Made by a program: the position numbers and the translations under genes. From the NCBI RefSeq assembly GCF_016900655.1, contig NZ_JACJKH010000022.1:1-60674 (forward strand): 60,674 nucleotides of DNA, written 5' to 3'. The DNA comes from Drancourtella massiliensis. Its GTDB lineage: Bacteria; Bacillota; Clostridia; Lachnospirales; Lachnospiraceae. The notes beneath the pieces are model-generated. The model did not search any database. It saw nothing but the letters and a program-made list of their open reading frames with translations, and was not told the DNA's origin. This document shows positions 24,922 to 34,420 of this stretch, one piece after another; position 1 is the first letter of the stretch, and each line of letters starts with the position of its first letter.

Positions 24922-25464
24922 TCATACCATTTCTTCTTTTCGTCCGTCTACAGTCTCCTGCTCATCCAGGAAATGTTTCTTTCTCAGTTCTTCTTCGATG
25001 GCATCGAGGATTTCTTCGCTTTCGGCGCTGATGGTGTGAAAATGACTTCCGCTTGTAATGTTTTTCAGCGGACTGGACTGCCCGGCTTTGATGTCTTCTA
25101 CAAAATCCATCACCTGTTTTCTTGTCCGGATGCCAAGTTCGGCCCGCAGGATTCCGTACACGTTATGGCTGATAAATACATCTTCCGCAGTCCCGCCGAA
25201 ATCCACAATCGTATTCAGTTCTTCCATGATCTCATCGTCTGTATGTTTCACCCGGATGACTCTGCTGGCTCTGTGGCTTCCCTGGCAGATGTATCCCCGG
25301 CAGGTGGAAACGATCTCATTTCCGGCAGCCCGAAGTACCGCGATATCCTGCACAATCACCTGACGGCTTACTTCAAAGTTTCTGGCAAGCTGAGTTCCGG
25401 ATACCGGGCTTTCACTTCCCTGAATCTCTTTTAAAATCTTCTGTCTGCGAACTTCTCCGTCCAT
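24922..25464 (-). CDS. niaR: NAD biosynthesis repressor (NiaR/YrxA)
   Basis: This 180-residue regulator has an N-terminal HTH_11 winged helix (RRQKILKEIQGSESPVSGTQLARNFEVSRQVIVQDI) and a C-terminal 3H domain with three spaced histidines (RVKHTDDEI, ISHNVYG, SGSHFHTI), which bind metal and nicotinic acid. It represses NAD synthesis or niacin uptake genes when niacin is plentiful. It is the last gene of the nadA-nadB-nadC-niaR unit, and its predicted operator overlaps the nadA promoter. Confidence 0.95.
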   Translation of the reverse strand: MDGEVRRQKILKEIQGSESPVSGTQLARNFEVSRQVIVQDIAVLRAAGNEIVSTCRGYICQGSHRASRVIRVKHTDDEIMEELNTIVDFGGTAEDVFISHNVYGILRAELGIRTRKQVMDFVEDIKAGQSSPLKNITSGSHFHTISAESEEILDAIEEELRKKHFLDEQETVDGRKEEMV

Positions 25465-25494
25465 GGCTTTTCATCCTTTCTCATCATCCTTCGC

Positions 25495-26349
25495 CTAGTC
25501 AACCGGATGCAGGTTTTTCAGCGAAATGTCCAGAATCGGAGCGGAATGGGTCAATGCTCCGCTGGAAATATAGTCTACACCTGCTGCCGCAAGCTGTGCA
25601 GCATTTTCTTTTGTCACGTTACCGGAACATTCTGTGCTTGCTCTGCCGTCAATATAATCAACTGCCTCTTTCATCATTTCCAGAGACATGTTGTCAAGCA
25701 TGATAATATCAGCACCTGCTTCCACCGCTTCTTTTACCATCTCCAGAGTTTCCGTCTCCACCTCGATCTTCCGTACAAACGGTGCGTACTCCCTGGCCAT
25801 TTCCACTGCCTTTTTAACGCTGCCTGCCGCCCCGATATGATTATCTTTTAACAGTACGCCGTCGGAAAGATTGTACCGGTGATTATAGCCGCCTCCTGTG
25901 CGGACGGCGTATTTTTCAAAAATCCGCATGTTCGGCGTTGTCTTTCTTGTGTCAAGCAGTTTAGTCTTCGTTCCTTCCAGAAGTTTTGCCACACTTCTTG
26001 TATAGGTGGCGATTCCGCTCATTCTCTGAAGATAGTTTAAGGCCGTGCGCTCCCCGGAGAGCAGTACACGAATGTCTCCTGTCACAACTCCCATCTTCTG
26101 ACCTTTTTTGACTTCATCTCCATCTTTTACAAACAGGGTGACCCTCGTAGATGGATCCAGCAGAGTAAACACTCTTTCAAACACCCAGAGCCCTGCAATG
26201 ATACCGTCTTCTTTGCAGATCAGCTCTACTTCTCCTTCACGCCGTTCTCTCATCACCGCATTGGTAGTGATGTCCTCGCTTGTAATATCTTCCTCCAGTG
26301 CCTGCATGATCAGTTTATCTGCCACCAGTTTCATCGTAATCTCATTCAT
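25495..26349 (-). CDS. nadC: Nicotinate-nucleotide pyrophosphorylase (carboxylating)
   Basis: This 284-residue enzyme converts quinolinate and PRPP to nicotinate mononucleotide, CO2 and PPi, the third de novo NAD step. Signatures are RTALNYLQRMSGIATYT, LDTRKTTPNMRIFEKYAV, GGGYNHRYNLSDGVLLKDNH and IMLDNMS. The ATG overlaps the nadB stop by 4 nt. Length is standard. Confidence 0.98.
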   Translation of the reverse strand: MNEITMKLVADKLIMQALEEDITSEDITTNAVMRERREGEVELICKEDGIIAGLWVFERVFTLLDPSTRVTLFVKDGDEVKKGQKMGVVTGDIRVLLSGERTALNYLQRMSGIATYTRSVAKLLEGTKTKLLDTRKTTPNMRIFEKYAVRTGGGYNHRYNLSDGVLLKDNHIGAAGSVKKAVEMAREYAPFVRKIEVETETLEMVKEAVEAGADIIMLDNMSLEMMKEAVDYIDGRASTECSGNVTKENAAQLAAAGVDYISSGALTHSAPILDISLKNLHPVD

Positions 26350-27653
26350 CTTGCTTTCCTTACCCTTTCTATCTCATCCAGCACTTCCTCCCGGTATATC
26401 TGTGGAAGTCTGTCTTTTTCCTTTTGAATCTGCGCCTCTGCCGCTTCTGCAAGTCCTGCCGTCTCTTCCCGGCTTGCATCGTTCTCCTCCCAGGTCTCCG
26501 TCAGATGTCTGGCTGCTCTCGCCCCGAACACCAGACTTTCCAGAAGGGAATTGCTTGCAAGACGGTTTGCTCCGTGCACACCGTTACAGCTTGTCTCCCC
26601 TACTGCGTACAGATGCTCCATTGATGTCTTACTGTGTTTGTCGACATGAATTCCTCCCATGAAATAATGCTGTGCCGGGACAACCGGAATCCAGTCTTTT
26701 GTCACATCGTATCCTTCTTCCAGACAGCGCTCATATATATGCGGGAAATGGCCTTTGATGACTTCTTCTCCCAGAACGGTCATATCCAGCCATACATACG
26801 GCGTCTGGTCTTTTTCCATCTGCTTTCTGATTTCCGCCGTAAGCAGATCCCTTGGAAGCACCTCATTTGCAAACCGTTTTCCATCCGCACCATAGAGCTT
26901 TGCTCCCTCTCCCCGCACGGATTCGGAAATCAAAAACCGCCGTCCCGGCTTTTTGGAATAAAGCGTCGTCGGATGAATCTGGATATAATCAATGTGCTCC
27001 AGCTCGATATGATGACGCAGGGCAAGCGCCAGCGCGTCCCCGGTCAAATGCGGATAATTGGTCGAATGCTTATAAAGCCCTCCGATTCCGCCTGTTGCCA
27101 GAATCGTATACTCCGCCTCCAGGAAACAGTCTTCCCCGTCTTCCTGCGAAGCCACGACACCATAACACCGATTGTCCTTTTCCACCAGATCCAGCATCGT
27201 CACATGTTCCAGAATAGTCACATTACTTCTTGTCCGGACTGCTTTCAGAAGTTTGCTCGTAATCTCCTCCCCGGTAATATCCTCGTGAAACAGAATTCTC
27301 GGTTTGGAGTGGCATCCTTCCCTTGTATAATCGAATTCTCCGTCTTTTTTCGCAAAATCCACGCCGTAATCAACCAGTTCCCGGATCACGTCTCTGGAAG
27401 ACCGGATCATAATATCCACGGATTCTACCCGGTTCTCATAATGCCCTGCTTTCAGTGTATCTTCCATGAAACTGTCGTAGTCCGTATCGTCTCTTAACAC
27501 ACAGATTCCGCCCTGTGCAAGAAAGGAATCGCTGTGCTCCACCTCATCCTTCGTAATCATCAGGACCTGTCTGTCTTCCGGCACATGGAGGGCGGCAAAC
27601 AGTCCGCTCGCTCCGGTTCCTACGATCAAAATATCTGTCTGTATCGTTTTCAT
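26346..27653 (-). CDS. nadB: L-aspartate oxidase
   Basis: This 435-residue flavoenzyme oxidises L-aspartate to iminoaspartate. It has the N-terminal FAD dinucleotide motif (DILIVGTGASGLFAAL), DSFLAQGGICVL, the succinate dehydrogenase/fumarate reductase type GGIGGLYKHSTNYP and HYFMGGIHVD, and ends with a short helical C-terminus. The start at 27653 is preferred because GAGGGGTG precedes it; the in-frame ATG nine codons earlier lies inside nadA. It is shorter than the ~530-residue E. coli form, as is usual in Clostridia. Confidence 0.96.
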   Translation of the reverse strand: MKTIQTDILIVGTGASGLFAALHVPEDRQVLMITKDEVEHSDSFLAQGGICVLRDDTDYDSFMEDTLKAGHYENRVESVDIMIRSSRDVIRELVDYGVDFAKKDGEFDYTREGCHSKPRILFHEDITGEEITSKLLKAVRTRSNVTILEHVTMLDLVEKDNRCYGVVASQEDGEDCFLEAEYTILATGGIGGLYKHSTNYPHLTGDALALALRHHIELEHIDYIQIHPTTLYSKKPGRRFLISESVRGEGAKLYGADGKRFANEVLPRDLLTAEIRKQMEKDQTPYVWLDMTVLGEEVIKGHFPHIYERCLEEGYDVTKDWIPVVPAQHYFMGGIHVDKHSKTSMEHLYAVGETSCNGVHGANRLASNSLLESLVFGARAARHLTETWEENDASREETAGLAEAAEAQIQKEKDRLPQIYREEVLDEIERVRKAR

Positions 27654-27669
27654 TTTACACACCCCTCTG

Positions 27670-28578
27670 TTATTTCGCAAGCTTCAGCATCTGCTCCATG
27701 GCATGTTTTGCCTTTTCACTGACTTCGGCATCCACCTGCACCTCATTACTCTCATCCCGCAGACAATCCCGGATTTTCTCCAGTGTCACCTTTTTCATAT
27801 CATGACAGCACTGTTCCTTCTGAATCGGGTAAAACTTCTTGTCCGGATTCTGTTTCTTCAGTTCGTACATCACTCCGGTCTCCGTTCCAATCAGAAATTC
27901 TCCGGCATCGCTTTCTGCCGCCGCCTTGATAATGCCGGAGGTACTTCCTGCATAATCTGCAAGATCCACCACTTCTTTCGGACATTCCGGATGAACAAAC
28001 ACCAGGGCATCCGGATGTGCTTCTTTTGCGCTTAACACTTCTTCAGCAGTCATCTGATGATGTACCGGGCAGTACCCGTCTCCGAGAATAATCTCCTTTT
28101 CCGGTACCTGAGCTGCCACAAAACTTCCCAGATGCTGGTCCGGTATAAAATAAATCCTCTGGTTTGGCAGTGCCTTTACCACCTTCACCGCATTCGCCGA
28201 TGTCACGCAGACATCGGAATACCGCTTAAGCTCCGCAGTCGAATTAATGTAACATACCACCGCCAGTTCCGGATCACTCTCCTTCATCGCTTTGATTTTT
28301 TCCACATCGGCCATATGCGCCATGGCACAGTCTGCCGTCGGATCCGGAAGCAGCACTTTTTTCTCCGGATTTAAAATCTTGGCACTTTCTCCCATAAAAG
28401 AAACTCCTGCAAAAACAAGAATCTTTGCATCCGTCTCCTTTGCCACCTTGCTCAGATAAAACGAATCCCCGGTATAATCTGCAATCTCCTGTACCTCACC
28501 CGGTACATAATAGTGTGCCAGTATCACGGCCTGTTTCTCTTTTTTCAGTATCTCAATCTCTTCTCTCAAAGAACTCAT
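27670..28578 (-). CDS. nadA: Quinolinate synthase
   Basis: This 302-residue [4Fe-4S] enzyme condenses iminoaspartate with dihydroxyacetone phosphate to quinolinate. The three cluster cysteines sit in TADCAMAHMAD (Cys84), VHPECPKEV and KEQCCHDM; AHYYVPGEVQEIADYTGDSF and GSTSGII are family hallmarks. It is first in the operon behind the NiaR-type operator-promoter, with GGGAGG before the start. Confidence 0.98.
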   Translation of the reverse strand: MSSLREEIEILKKEKQAVILAHYYVPGEVQEIADYTGDSFYLSKVAKETDAKILVFAGVSFMGESAKILNPEKKVLLPDPTADCAMAHMADVEKIKAMKESDPELAVVCYINSTAELKRYSDVCVTSANAVKVVKALPNQRIYFIPDQHLGSFVAAQVPEKEIILGDGYCPVHHQMTAEEVLSAKEAHPDALVFVHPECPKEVVDLADYAGSTSGIIKAAAESDAGEFLIGTETGVMYELKKQNPDKKFYPIQKEQCCHDMKKVTLEKIRDCLRDESNEVQVDAEVSEKAKHAMEQMLKLAK

Positions 28579-28615
28579 TGCGGTTTCCTCCCGTATCTTT
28601 ACTCATTTACACCGC

Positions 28616-28653
28616 ATTATACACCTGATTTTTACAGGTGACAAGACACCTGT
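28616..28653 (-). promoter_or_regulatory. nadABC-niaR promoter with NiaR-type operator
   Basis: Minus strand TTGTCA (28644-28639), 17-bp spacer, TATAAT (28621-28616). A perfect inverted repeat ACAGGTG-N6-CACCTGT (28634-28653) covers the -35 box, and an extra ACACCTG arm (28621-28627) reaches the -10. This matches the known style of NiaR sites, whose binding would block polymerase. Confidence 0.85.
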
Positions 28654-28843
28654 TTCAGAATTGTAAATTCTGCTGGCAGAACAAAGAAAAATAAGGACGA
28701 TTTCAATCGAAATGACAATACAGGAAAGAGAATCTGTGGTACAATAAATTTTCAGGAAATGCGAAAACCTTACGGACAGAAAGTACAATATCTGCGAAGT
28801 AAAAGAGACATAAATAATCTACTATAACCAGGAGGTGCAACGA

Positions 28844-29356
28844 ATGGAAGGTGTAAAGCGCTATTGCGTTCGTCTTCTCACTCATAACGAACAGTGGAAG
28901 GAAGAATTTCAAAAAGTAAAGCAGTCTATTCAGGAGCAGTGGGCTGATAATGTTCTCGATATCCAGCACGTTGGAAGTACCGCCGTTCCTCTCATCTGTG
29001 CCAAACCGATTCTCGATGTGGCTGTCCGGCTCCGGTCGGTCCGGCAGTTGGATCCGTCTTTTCTCGAAGCACTCGGTTATGACTACTGTGGAATCCAGCA
29101 CGGAAATCCTCTTCACCACTTATTTGTCCTGCGTGGTCCCGGTGAGATTTCTCTTCAGCATATCCACTGTTACGATCAGACCGCCCCGGAATTTGATCAG
29201 ATTGTCGGTTTCCGGGACTATTTAAACGCCCACCCGGATGCTGCAAGGCAGTATGAAGCATTAAAAAAGGATCTTGCCGAAAAATATCCGGACAACCGTC
29301 TGGCCTACACAAAAGGGAAAGAGGATTTCATCCAAAATATCTGTGAAAAATTTTGA
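28844..29356 (+). CDS. GrpB family protein (UPF0157)
   Basis: This 170-residue protein of the GrpB/UPF0157 family has a nucleotidyltransferase-like fold. Family stretches are DIQHVGSTAVPLICAKPILDV (containing the conserved HxGSTAV), HHLFVLRGP and a C-terminal KKDLAEKYPDNRLAYTKGKEDFI. Its activity is not established. Start 28844 has AGGAGG eight bases upstream. A bidirectional terminator follows. Confidence 0.92.
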   Translation: MEGVKRYCVRLLTHNEQWKEEFQKVKQSIQEQWADNVLDIQHVGSTAVPLICAKPILDVAVRLRSVRQLDPSFLEALGYDYCGIQHGNPLHHLFVLRGPGEISLQHIHCYDQTAPEFDQIVGFRDYLNAHPDAARQYEALKKDLAEKYPDNRLAYTKGKEDFIQNICEKF

Positions 29357-29360
29357 GTAT

Positions 29361-29397
29361 AAAAACAGCCGGCACGTTTTCGTACCGGCTGCTTTTT
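29361..29397. terminator. Bidirectional terminator
   Basis: Stem CAGCCGG/CCGGCTG (29366-29372 / 29385-29391), extended by ACG/CGT across one mismatch, with A5 on the left and T6 on the right. It serves the GrpB gene and the convergent tyrS/ZIP side. Confidence 0.88.
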
Positions 29398-29419
29398 TAC
29401 GCGCTTATTTTGTTTATCG

Positions 29420-30175
29420 TTAATGTGCATGCATAAACATCATGCCGAGAAGGATCCCAAGAACCGTGAAAAATGCAGGCATTTTCCCTCTGTAGAGAGC
29501 GTTTGCCTCCGGCAGGATCTCGCCAAAATTGACGTAGAGCATGGCTCCGGAAGCAAAGCTTAAGCTGATGGCAAGTCCCATCTGCCCCATGTCGCCGATC
29601 CAGTACCCAAGGACGCCTCCGACAATGATCGCCGCCCCGCTCAATGCGGTCAGCAGGACTGCTCTGCCTTTGGACATTCCCGCTGCCAGAAGAGGTGCGC
29701 AGATCGCCATTCCTTCCGGCACATTGTGGATCCCGATAAAGATGGCGAGAGTCAGGGCCGGGCTTCCGATCAGGCTTCCGTGGCTTACCAAAGATGCACC
29801 GATCGTCATACCCACCGGAATATTGTGACACGCCACTGCAACCATCATTGCGACTCCGGCAGTCATCATCTTCCGGCTCATACGGCTTTTTGCCTGCTCT
29901 GCCTTCTGATCCATCACCCGTTCCAGAAGATAGACGGTCAGGAAACCAATGATCACAAAGACGGCAATCCCACCTTTGGACATTCCGGTTTCCAGTGCGT
30001 CGTGAAACAGATCCAGACAGACAATGCTGATCATGGTTCCGGACGCAAAGCTCAACAAAAGACTCATCGCCTTATCCGAGCCCTTCCTTACCGTCGTGCT
30101 GAGCGCCGCTCCGATTCCGGTTCCTCCGATTCCCGACAATGCTGTCAATACAATAATCGTAATAAGCATTTTCAT
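29420..30175 (-). CDS. ZIP family metal transporter
   Basis: This 251-residue integral membrane protein has eight hydrophobic segments. The ZIP metal site is visible as HNIPVGM in segment 4 and HNVPEGM in segment 5, with a further DLFHDALE upstream. It should import zinc or another divalent cation, as ZupT does. It follows tyrS by one base, so it is probably read through from the T-box operon; that would tie metal uptake to tyrosine-tRNA supply only incidentally. Confidence 0.92.
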   Translation of the reverse strand: MKMLITIIVLTALSGIGGTGIGAALSTTVRKGSDKAMSLLLSFASGTMISIVCLDLFHDALETGMSKGGIAVFVIIGFLTVYLLERVMDQKAEQAKSRMSRKMMTAGVAMMVAVACHNIPVGMTIGASLVSHGSLIGSPALTLAIFIGIHNVPEGMAICAPLLAAGMSKGRAVLLTALSGAAIIVGGVLGYWIGDMGQMGLAISLSFASGAMLYVNFGEILPEANALYRGKMPAFFTVLGILLGMMFMHAH

Positions 30176-30176
30176 A

Positions 30177-31397
30177 TTATTTCACCACTATTTTACGGAA
30201 ATTTTTCTTTCCTCTCCTTAAAACAAAGTCTTCTTCAAAATCTTCCTTCGTGTATGCGGTGTAGGTATCCGTTACCTTTTCGCCGTTGACTGCGGCTCCT
30301 CCCTGCTGTACTGCACGTCTTGCCTCAGACCTGGACGGTACCAGACCGCTCTTATGGAGCAGAGTCAGGATATCGATTTTTCCCTCTGTAAAGTCTTCGT
30401 CAGTAAGCTCACAGGTCGGCATCTCAGCTGCGCTTCCGCTGGAGAACAGTGCACGGGCGCTGTCCTGTGCCTTCTTCGCCTCTTCCTCACCGTGAACCAG
30501 CTTGGTCAGCTCGTATGCAAGAATCTCTTTTGCCTGATTTAACTGGCTGCCTTCCCAGGAATCCATCTTGTCAATTTCTTCCAGCGGAAGGAAGGTCAGC
30601 ATACGGATGCATTTTAATACATCGGCATCTGCCACATTTCTCCAGTACTGGTAGAATTCAAACGGAGATGTCTTGTTCGGATCCAGCCATACCGCTCCGG
30701 ACTGTGTCTTGCCCATCTTCTTTCCTTCAGAATTCAGAAGCAGTGTGATTGTCATGGCACACGCATTCTTTCCTAATTTCCGGCGGATCAACTCGGTACC
30801 GCCAAGCATGTTGGACCACTGATCATCCCCGCCGAACTGCATATTGCAGCCATATTTCTGGTACAGCATGTAGAAGTCGTAGCTCTGCATGATCATGTAG
30901 TTAAATTCCAGGAAACTAAGTCCCTTTTCCATTCTCTGCTTGTAGCACTCCGCACGCAGCATGTTGTTGACACTGAAATGCGGTCCCACTTCACGGAGAA
31001 AATCAATGTAGTTCAGATCAAGAAGCCAGTCAGCATTATTGACCATGAGTGCTTTCCCGTCTGAGAAATCAATAAATTTACTCATCTGCTTTTTAAAGCA
31101 TTCACAGTTGTGCTGAATCTGCTCCGGCGTCATCATGGAACGCATATCTGTTCTTCCGGACGGATCCCCGATATATCCGGTTCCGCCTCCTACCAGGGCG
31201 ATCGGCTTGTTCCCTGCCATCTGAAGACGTTTCATCAGGCAGAGCGCCATGAAATGCCCTACATGAAGGCTGTCCGCTGTCGGGTCAAACCCAATGTAAA
31301 AAGTCGCCTTTCCGTTGTTGATCAGCTCTCTGATCTCTTCTTCGTCTGTAACCTGAGCAATCAGGCCTCTTGCTTGTAATTCCTCGTAAATCTGCAT
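30177..31397 (-). CDS. tyrS: Tyrosyl-tRNA synthetase
   Basis: This 406-residue class I synthetase has the HIGH-type motif HVGH (residues 45-48), the tyrosine-binding [11 protein letters not shown] region, GGDDQWSN and the KMSKS-type KMGKT. A C-terminal S4 RNA-binding domain follows (about 340-406, [21 protein letters not shown]). No promoter is evident in the 65-bp gap upstream, so it is transcribed from the tyrosine T-box together with the Nudix-kinase gene. Confidence 0.98.
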   Translation of the reverse strand: MQIYEELQARGLIAQVTDEEEIRELINNGKATFYIGFDPTADSLHVGHFMALCLMKRLQMAGNKPIALVGGGTGYIGDPSGRTDMRSMMTPEQIQHNCECFKKQMSKFIDFSDGKALMVNNADWLLDLNYIDFLREVGPHFSVNNMLRAECYKQRMEKGLSFLEFNYMIMQSYDFYMLYQKYGCNMQFGGDDQWSNMLGGTELIRRKLGKNACAMTITLLLNSEGKKMGKTQSGAVWLDPNKTSPFEFYQYWRNVADADVLKCIRMLTFLPLEEIDKMDSWEGSQLNQAKEILAYELTKLVHGEEEAKKAQDSARALFSSGSAAEMPTCELTDEDFTEGKIDILTLLHKSGLVPSRSEARRAVQQGGAAVNGEKVTDTYTAYTKEDFEEDFVLRRGKKNFRKIVVK

Positions 31398-31462
31398 CTT
31401 CCTTACCTCTTCTTTCCTTATATTATGTGAACATGATCTGTGAAATTCGTCCGCTTTCGCGT

Positions 31463-32569
31463 CTATTTCGGCCCTGCCGGGAAATTTCCCCGGACAAAGC
31501 GCCCCTCTTTTTCCACCTGTTTCACAAAACGGTTCACTTCTTTTCTTGTCTTTAAGACAATCAGCTTGGTGCCGGAAAGTTTCTTCATATATCCATAGTA
31601 ATGCGCCTTGCTTCTCCGGTCAAAATTCCAGATCCGTTTTAGAAATCCCGGATCAAACTTCTCCGGACATCCCGGATTCATGCTCGGCCTTGGCTTCCCG
31701 TAATTTGTGATCACCCTTCTTAGCACGCTCAGAATGCAAAACCACCGTTTAAAATCCAGATAAATCACGGTGTCGCACACATCCATCCGATGCTCCACTG
31801 TCCGTGGAAAATTTCCGTCCATGATCCATTCCGGCTTGCGGATCTCGCTTTGGGTGAGCCGGTCAAACTCATCGAAAGGCTTCCGCTTCCACCCGTTGTC
31901 CCATGACAGCGCATCCAGGTAGACAACCGGGAGATCCATGATCTTCCCAAGTTGCCCGGCCAGCGTAGACTTTCCGCTTCCGCTGCACCCGAGAATAACG
32001 ATCTTCTTTGATTCCTGTCTGTTCTTTCCCCGGCAAACCGGGTATCGCTCTTTTCTCCGGTCTTCCCTCAAAAAAACTTCCATCTTTTCCCTGAGTCGGC
32101 AAAACCGCTGATAGATCGGAGGGGCAATCTTTCCTTCTTCTCCCATCCGGACAAACTCCGAAAGACTCACCCACCTGGCATCTGCGGTCTCTCCTTTCTG
32201 AAGACGGATTTCTTCAACAGGAACAGTTTTTCTGACAATGTAGAAATCGATAAACGCATACTCTTCCATCTGGGAATCCAGAAGATGAAGCTCGTTTTCC
32301 CTCACCCGGATCCCGGTCTCCTCAAACAGCTCCCTTACCGCTGCCGCCCTGCTTTCCTCGCCGGCCTCCAGAGCTCCGCCTGTATTCTCCCATGTTCCCG
32401 GATACTTCTCCTTATCCGGAGAACGCAGCGTCAGCAGGATCTCATTTTGGTCATTGACGACACACGCAACCACAACAATATGAAATTCTCCCTTTACCAT
32501 CAGATCTTTCCTGCCCGCCTGCTTCCCAAGCGGCTGCCGGTTTTCATCAAATAAATCCCATACCTCCAT
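31463..32569 (-). CDS. Nudix hydrolase / FlaR-like P-loop kinase fusion
   Basis: This is a 368-residue two-domain protein. Residues 1 to about 165 are an IPP-isomerase-like Nudix domain with a complete Nudix box (residues 65-87: [23 protein letters not shown] fits GX5EX7REXXEEXGX). Residues 188-368 are a P-loop kinase ([11 protein letters not shown], about 193-203) of the 'DNA topology modulation' FlaR/adenylate-kinase-like type, with [10 protein letters not shown] typical of that group. ATG at 32569 is chosen since earlier in-frame codons lie inside the T-box terminator region. It is first in the T-box operon, before tyrS. Substrates of both domains are unknown. Confidence 0.88.
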   Translation of the reverse strand: MEVWDLFDENRQPLGKQAGRKDLMVKGEFHIVVVACVVNDQNEILLTLRSPDKEKYPGTWENTGGALEAGEESRAAAVRELFEETGIRVRENELHLLDSQMEEYAFIDFYIVRKTVPVEEIRLQKGETADARWVSLSEFVRMGEEGKIAPPIYQRFCRLREKMEVFLREDRRKERYPVCRGKNRQESKKIVILGCSGSGKSTLAGQLGKIMDLPVVYLDALSWDNGWKRKPFDEFDRLTQSEIRKPEWIMDGNFPRTVEHRMDVCDTVIYLDFKRWFCILSVLRRVITNYGKPRPSMNPGCPEKFDPGFLKRIWNFDRRSKAHYYGYMKKLSGTKLIVLKTRKEVNRFVKQVEKEGRFVRGNFPAGPK

Positions 32570-32621
32570 GGCCTGTAACCTCTCAGAACAAAGTTTCCTG
32601 GAACAAAGTTTCCTGTTAAAT

Positions 32622-32919
32622 AAAAATCCCCCGTCCTTAGAAAGGACGAGGGTTATGCTCGTGGTACCACCTTTTTTCCCGGAATCAATCCGGCTCAGTA
32701 AGACATCTCCTTCCTCCACTCACCATGGAATCCCGGAAATATCCCGGCACTATAACGTGTGCCCTGACGTCACAGCCTACTTACTTTCGGTGTGAAGCTC
32801 CAAGATGTATTCACAACAAACTTTTCCTGCACCTCTCATCAACCGGTAACTTTCTGTCTGAACCTGATCTGCTGCTACTTCTTCTTTTCTTCGCCTGTTT
32901 TCCTATACGCTTATGTCAA
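32622..32919 (-). promoter_or_regulatory. Tyrosine-specific T-box leader
   Basis: The minus-strand leader holds the T-box sequence GGTGGTACCACGAG (about 32672-32659), followed by the terminator CCCTCGTCCTT/AAGGACGGGGG (32652-32628) and U5. In stem I the specifier loop reads GTGAATACATC, where UAC (32809-32807) is a tyrosine codon. Uncharged tRNA-Tyr should allow read-through into the Nudix-kinase gene and tyrS. Confidence 0.92.
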
Positions 32920-32948
32920 ATACTAACCGATTCCCGTGCGCTTGTCAA
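32920..32948 (-). promoter_or_regulatory. Promoter of the T-box operon
   Basis: Minus strand TTGACA (32948-32943), 17-bp spacer, TAGTAT (32925-32920), a few bases upstream of T-box stem I. It overlaps the region just after the creatininase stop codon. Confidence 0.8.
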
Positions 32949-32963
32949 GCCTCTTTTTCGTGT

Positions 32964-33758
32964 TTACGCTTTCCATTTCCGTATTTCCATAAGCCCTGGA
33001 ACCAGAACTTTCGCACTCGTCTCCAGAATAATCCGGCCTTTTTCGGCCGTAGCTCCGCCCGGATCGCCTCCGATACCGATCGGTTTCCCTTCCGCTGTCT
33101 TCCAGTCTTCTGAAACCCATCCGATTGTAACATTTCCTCCGGTCTTCAGCGTCTGATTGCCTACAAACGCACTTGGTATTCCCGCCTCGGAAGTCTCCAG
33201 CTTCACCAGTGTCTCGTCGACCGCCATCACCATGGATGTCTCCATTTCTCCTCCATGAAAATCGTAATGATTGCCTTCTGATATTGTTGCCTGTACATCC
33301 GGATGTCCAAATGCTCCCGATGACAGAATAAACGGCGACATTCCAAGTTCACTCCGAAGCTCACGGCTTAAGATCTGAATCACCGGCAAATTTCCTCCGT
33401 GACATACAAGAAATGCGATCTTCCGAAAACCATGGCGGTAAAGGCTCTCACTGATATCATAGAGCAGATGATAGTACGTATCCGGCTTTAAAGTAATGGA
33501 TCCGCAGAAATTCTTGTGCTCTGTGCTCAGGCCAACCGGAATAACCGGAAACGCAAGAATCGGGAAGTCTGCTTCTCCGGCTTCCTCCAGCGCTTTTCCG
33601 AGGTATTCCACCATTGCTTCCGCAATGATGTCATCTGTCCCAAGCGGCGCCTGATTTCCATGCTGCTCCAGTGCTCCCACCGGAATCAGGACGATCGTCT
33701 CCTCCTTATCCACCTGTTCCATTTCCAGACGCGTCAGTTCTCTGTACTTACGAATCAT
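32964..33758 (-). CDS. Creatininase-family amidohydrolase
   Basis: This 264-residue metal-dependent hydrolase of the creatininase fold has metal-binding motifs VGALEQHGNQAPLGTD, LVCHGGN and HGGEMETSM. GGAGGG precedes the ATG at 33758. It overlaps ribU by 11 nt and is therefore under the same FMN riboswitch. In archaea a creatininase-family member (ArfB) acts in flavin/F420 biosynthesis on a formylamino-pyrimidine intermediate. A flavin-related hydrolytic step is therefore plausible, but the real substrate is unknown. Confidence 0.88.
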   Translation of the reverse strand: MIRKYRELTRLEMEQVDKEETIVLIPVGALEQHGNQAPLGTDDIIAEAMVEYLGKALEEAGEADFPILAFPVIPVGLSTEHKNFCGSITLKPDTYYHLLYDISESLYRHGFRKIAFLVCHGGNLPVIQILSRELRSELGMSPFILSSGAFGHPDVQATISEGNHYDFHGGEMETSMVMAVDETLVKLETSEAGIPSAFVGNQTLKTGGNVTIGWVSEDWKTAEGKPIGIGGDPGGATAEKGRIILETSAKVLVPGLMEIRKWKA

Positions 33759-34371
33759 ACCGTTCCCTCCATCCTTTGACAACTCCCACTTCTTTCAGCC
33801 TGTCATACAGAAGATATCCCACAATATAATTCAGCAAAAGCTTGATCAGATTGAACGGGATTGTCGCCAGTATGAGAAACAGCGGAAGATTTCGAATCAG
33901 AGGATTGACTGCTCCCACGGTGCGGACCACTTCATCCAGAGAAAGGCCCATCGCCGATGCATAAAGCGGAAGTGTAATGCACGCATTCAGGACACAGGAA
34001 AACGCAATCCGGACCGGAAGATTGATCCCAAGCGAAATCACTGCCGCCTTTCTCGTCTGTCCCATCTTTTTGAACACGATCCACAGCGGGAGCACAAACA
34101 GCAGCGTCCCTAGAAGATTGGCGAATTCACCGACAAACATTGTCGTTGTCCCAACCGTGATCAGCTTGATCAGAATTTTGATGACCTCCACACAGATTCC
34201 GGACACCGGCCCCAGCAGAAATGTCGCGATCACAGAAGGGACGTCGCTGAAATCCACCTTATAAAACGGCGGCATCAAAGGAATCGGAAATTCCAGCGAC
34301 ATCAGGATACCGGCAACAGCCGAAAGCATGGCCGTAATGATGAAGTAGTAGGTTTTGTTTTTTGTTCTCAT
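33748..34371 (-). CDS. ribU: Riboflavin ECF transporter S component
   Basis: This 207-residue membrane protein has about six hydrophobic segments and RibU features: the N-terminal AMLSAVAGILMSLEFPIP, the substrate-pocket PPFYKVDFSDVPSVIATFLLGP, and a positively charged tail. It captures riboflavin and pairs with the shared ECF energising module (EcfA/A'/T), not present here. It is governed directly by the FMN riboswitch upstream and followed by the overlapping creatininase gene. Confidence 0.95.
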   Translation of the reverse strand: MRTKNKTYYFIITAMLSAVAGILMSLEFPIPLMPPFYKVDFSDVPSVIATFLLGPVSGICVEVIKILIKLITVGTTTMFVGEFANLLGTLLFVLPLWIVFKKMGQTRKAAVISLGINLPVRIAFSCVLNACITLPLYASAMGLSLDEVVRTVGAVNPLIRNLPLFLILATIPFNLIKLLLNYIVGYLLYDRLKEVGVVKGWRERYDS

Positions 34372-34420
34372 ATACTTTTCTCCTTTCGAATGATGTTACA
34401 AATTTCGTAAATCCTTCGAA

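Noticed and set aside
31463-32719. 418-residue version of the Nudix-kinase protein
   Set aside because: Its first 50 codons run through the T-box and terminator; ATG at 32569 gives the normal Nudix start.
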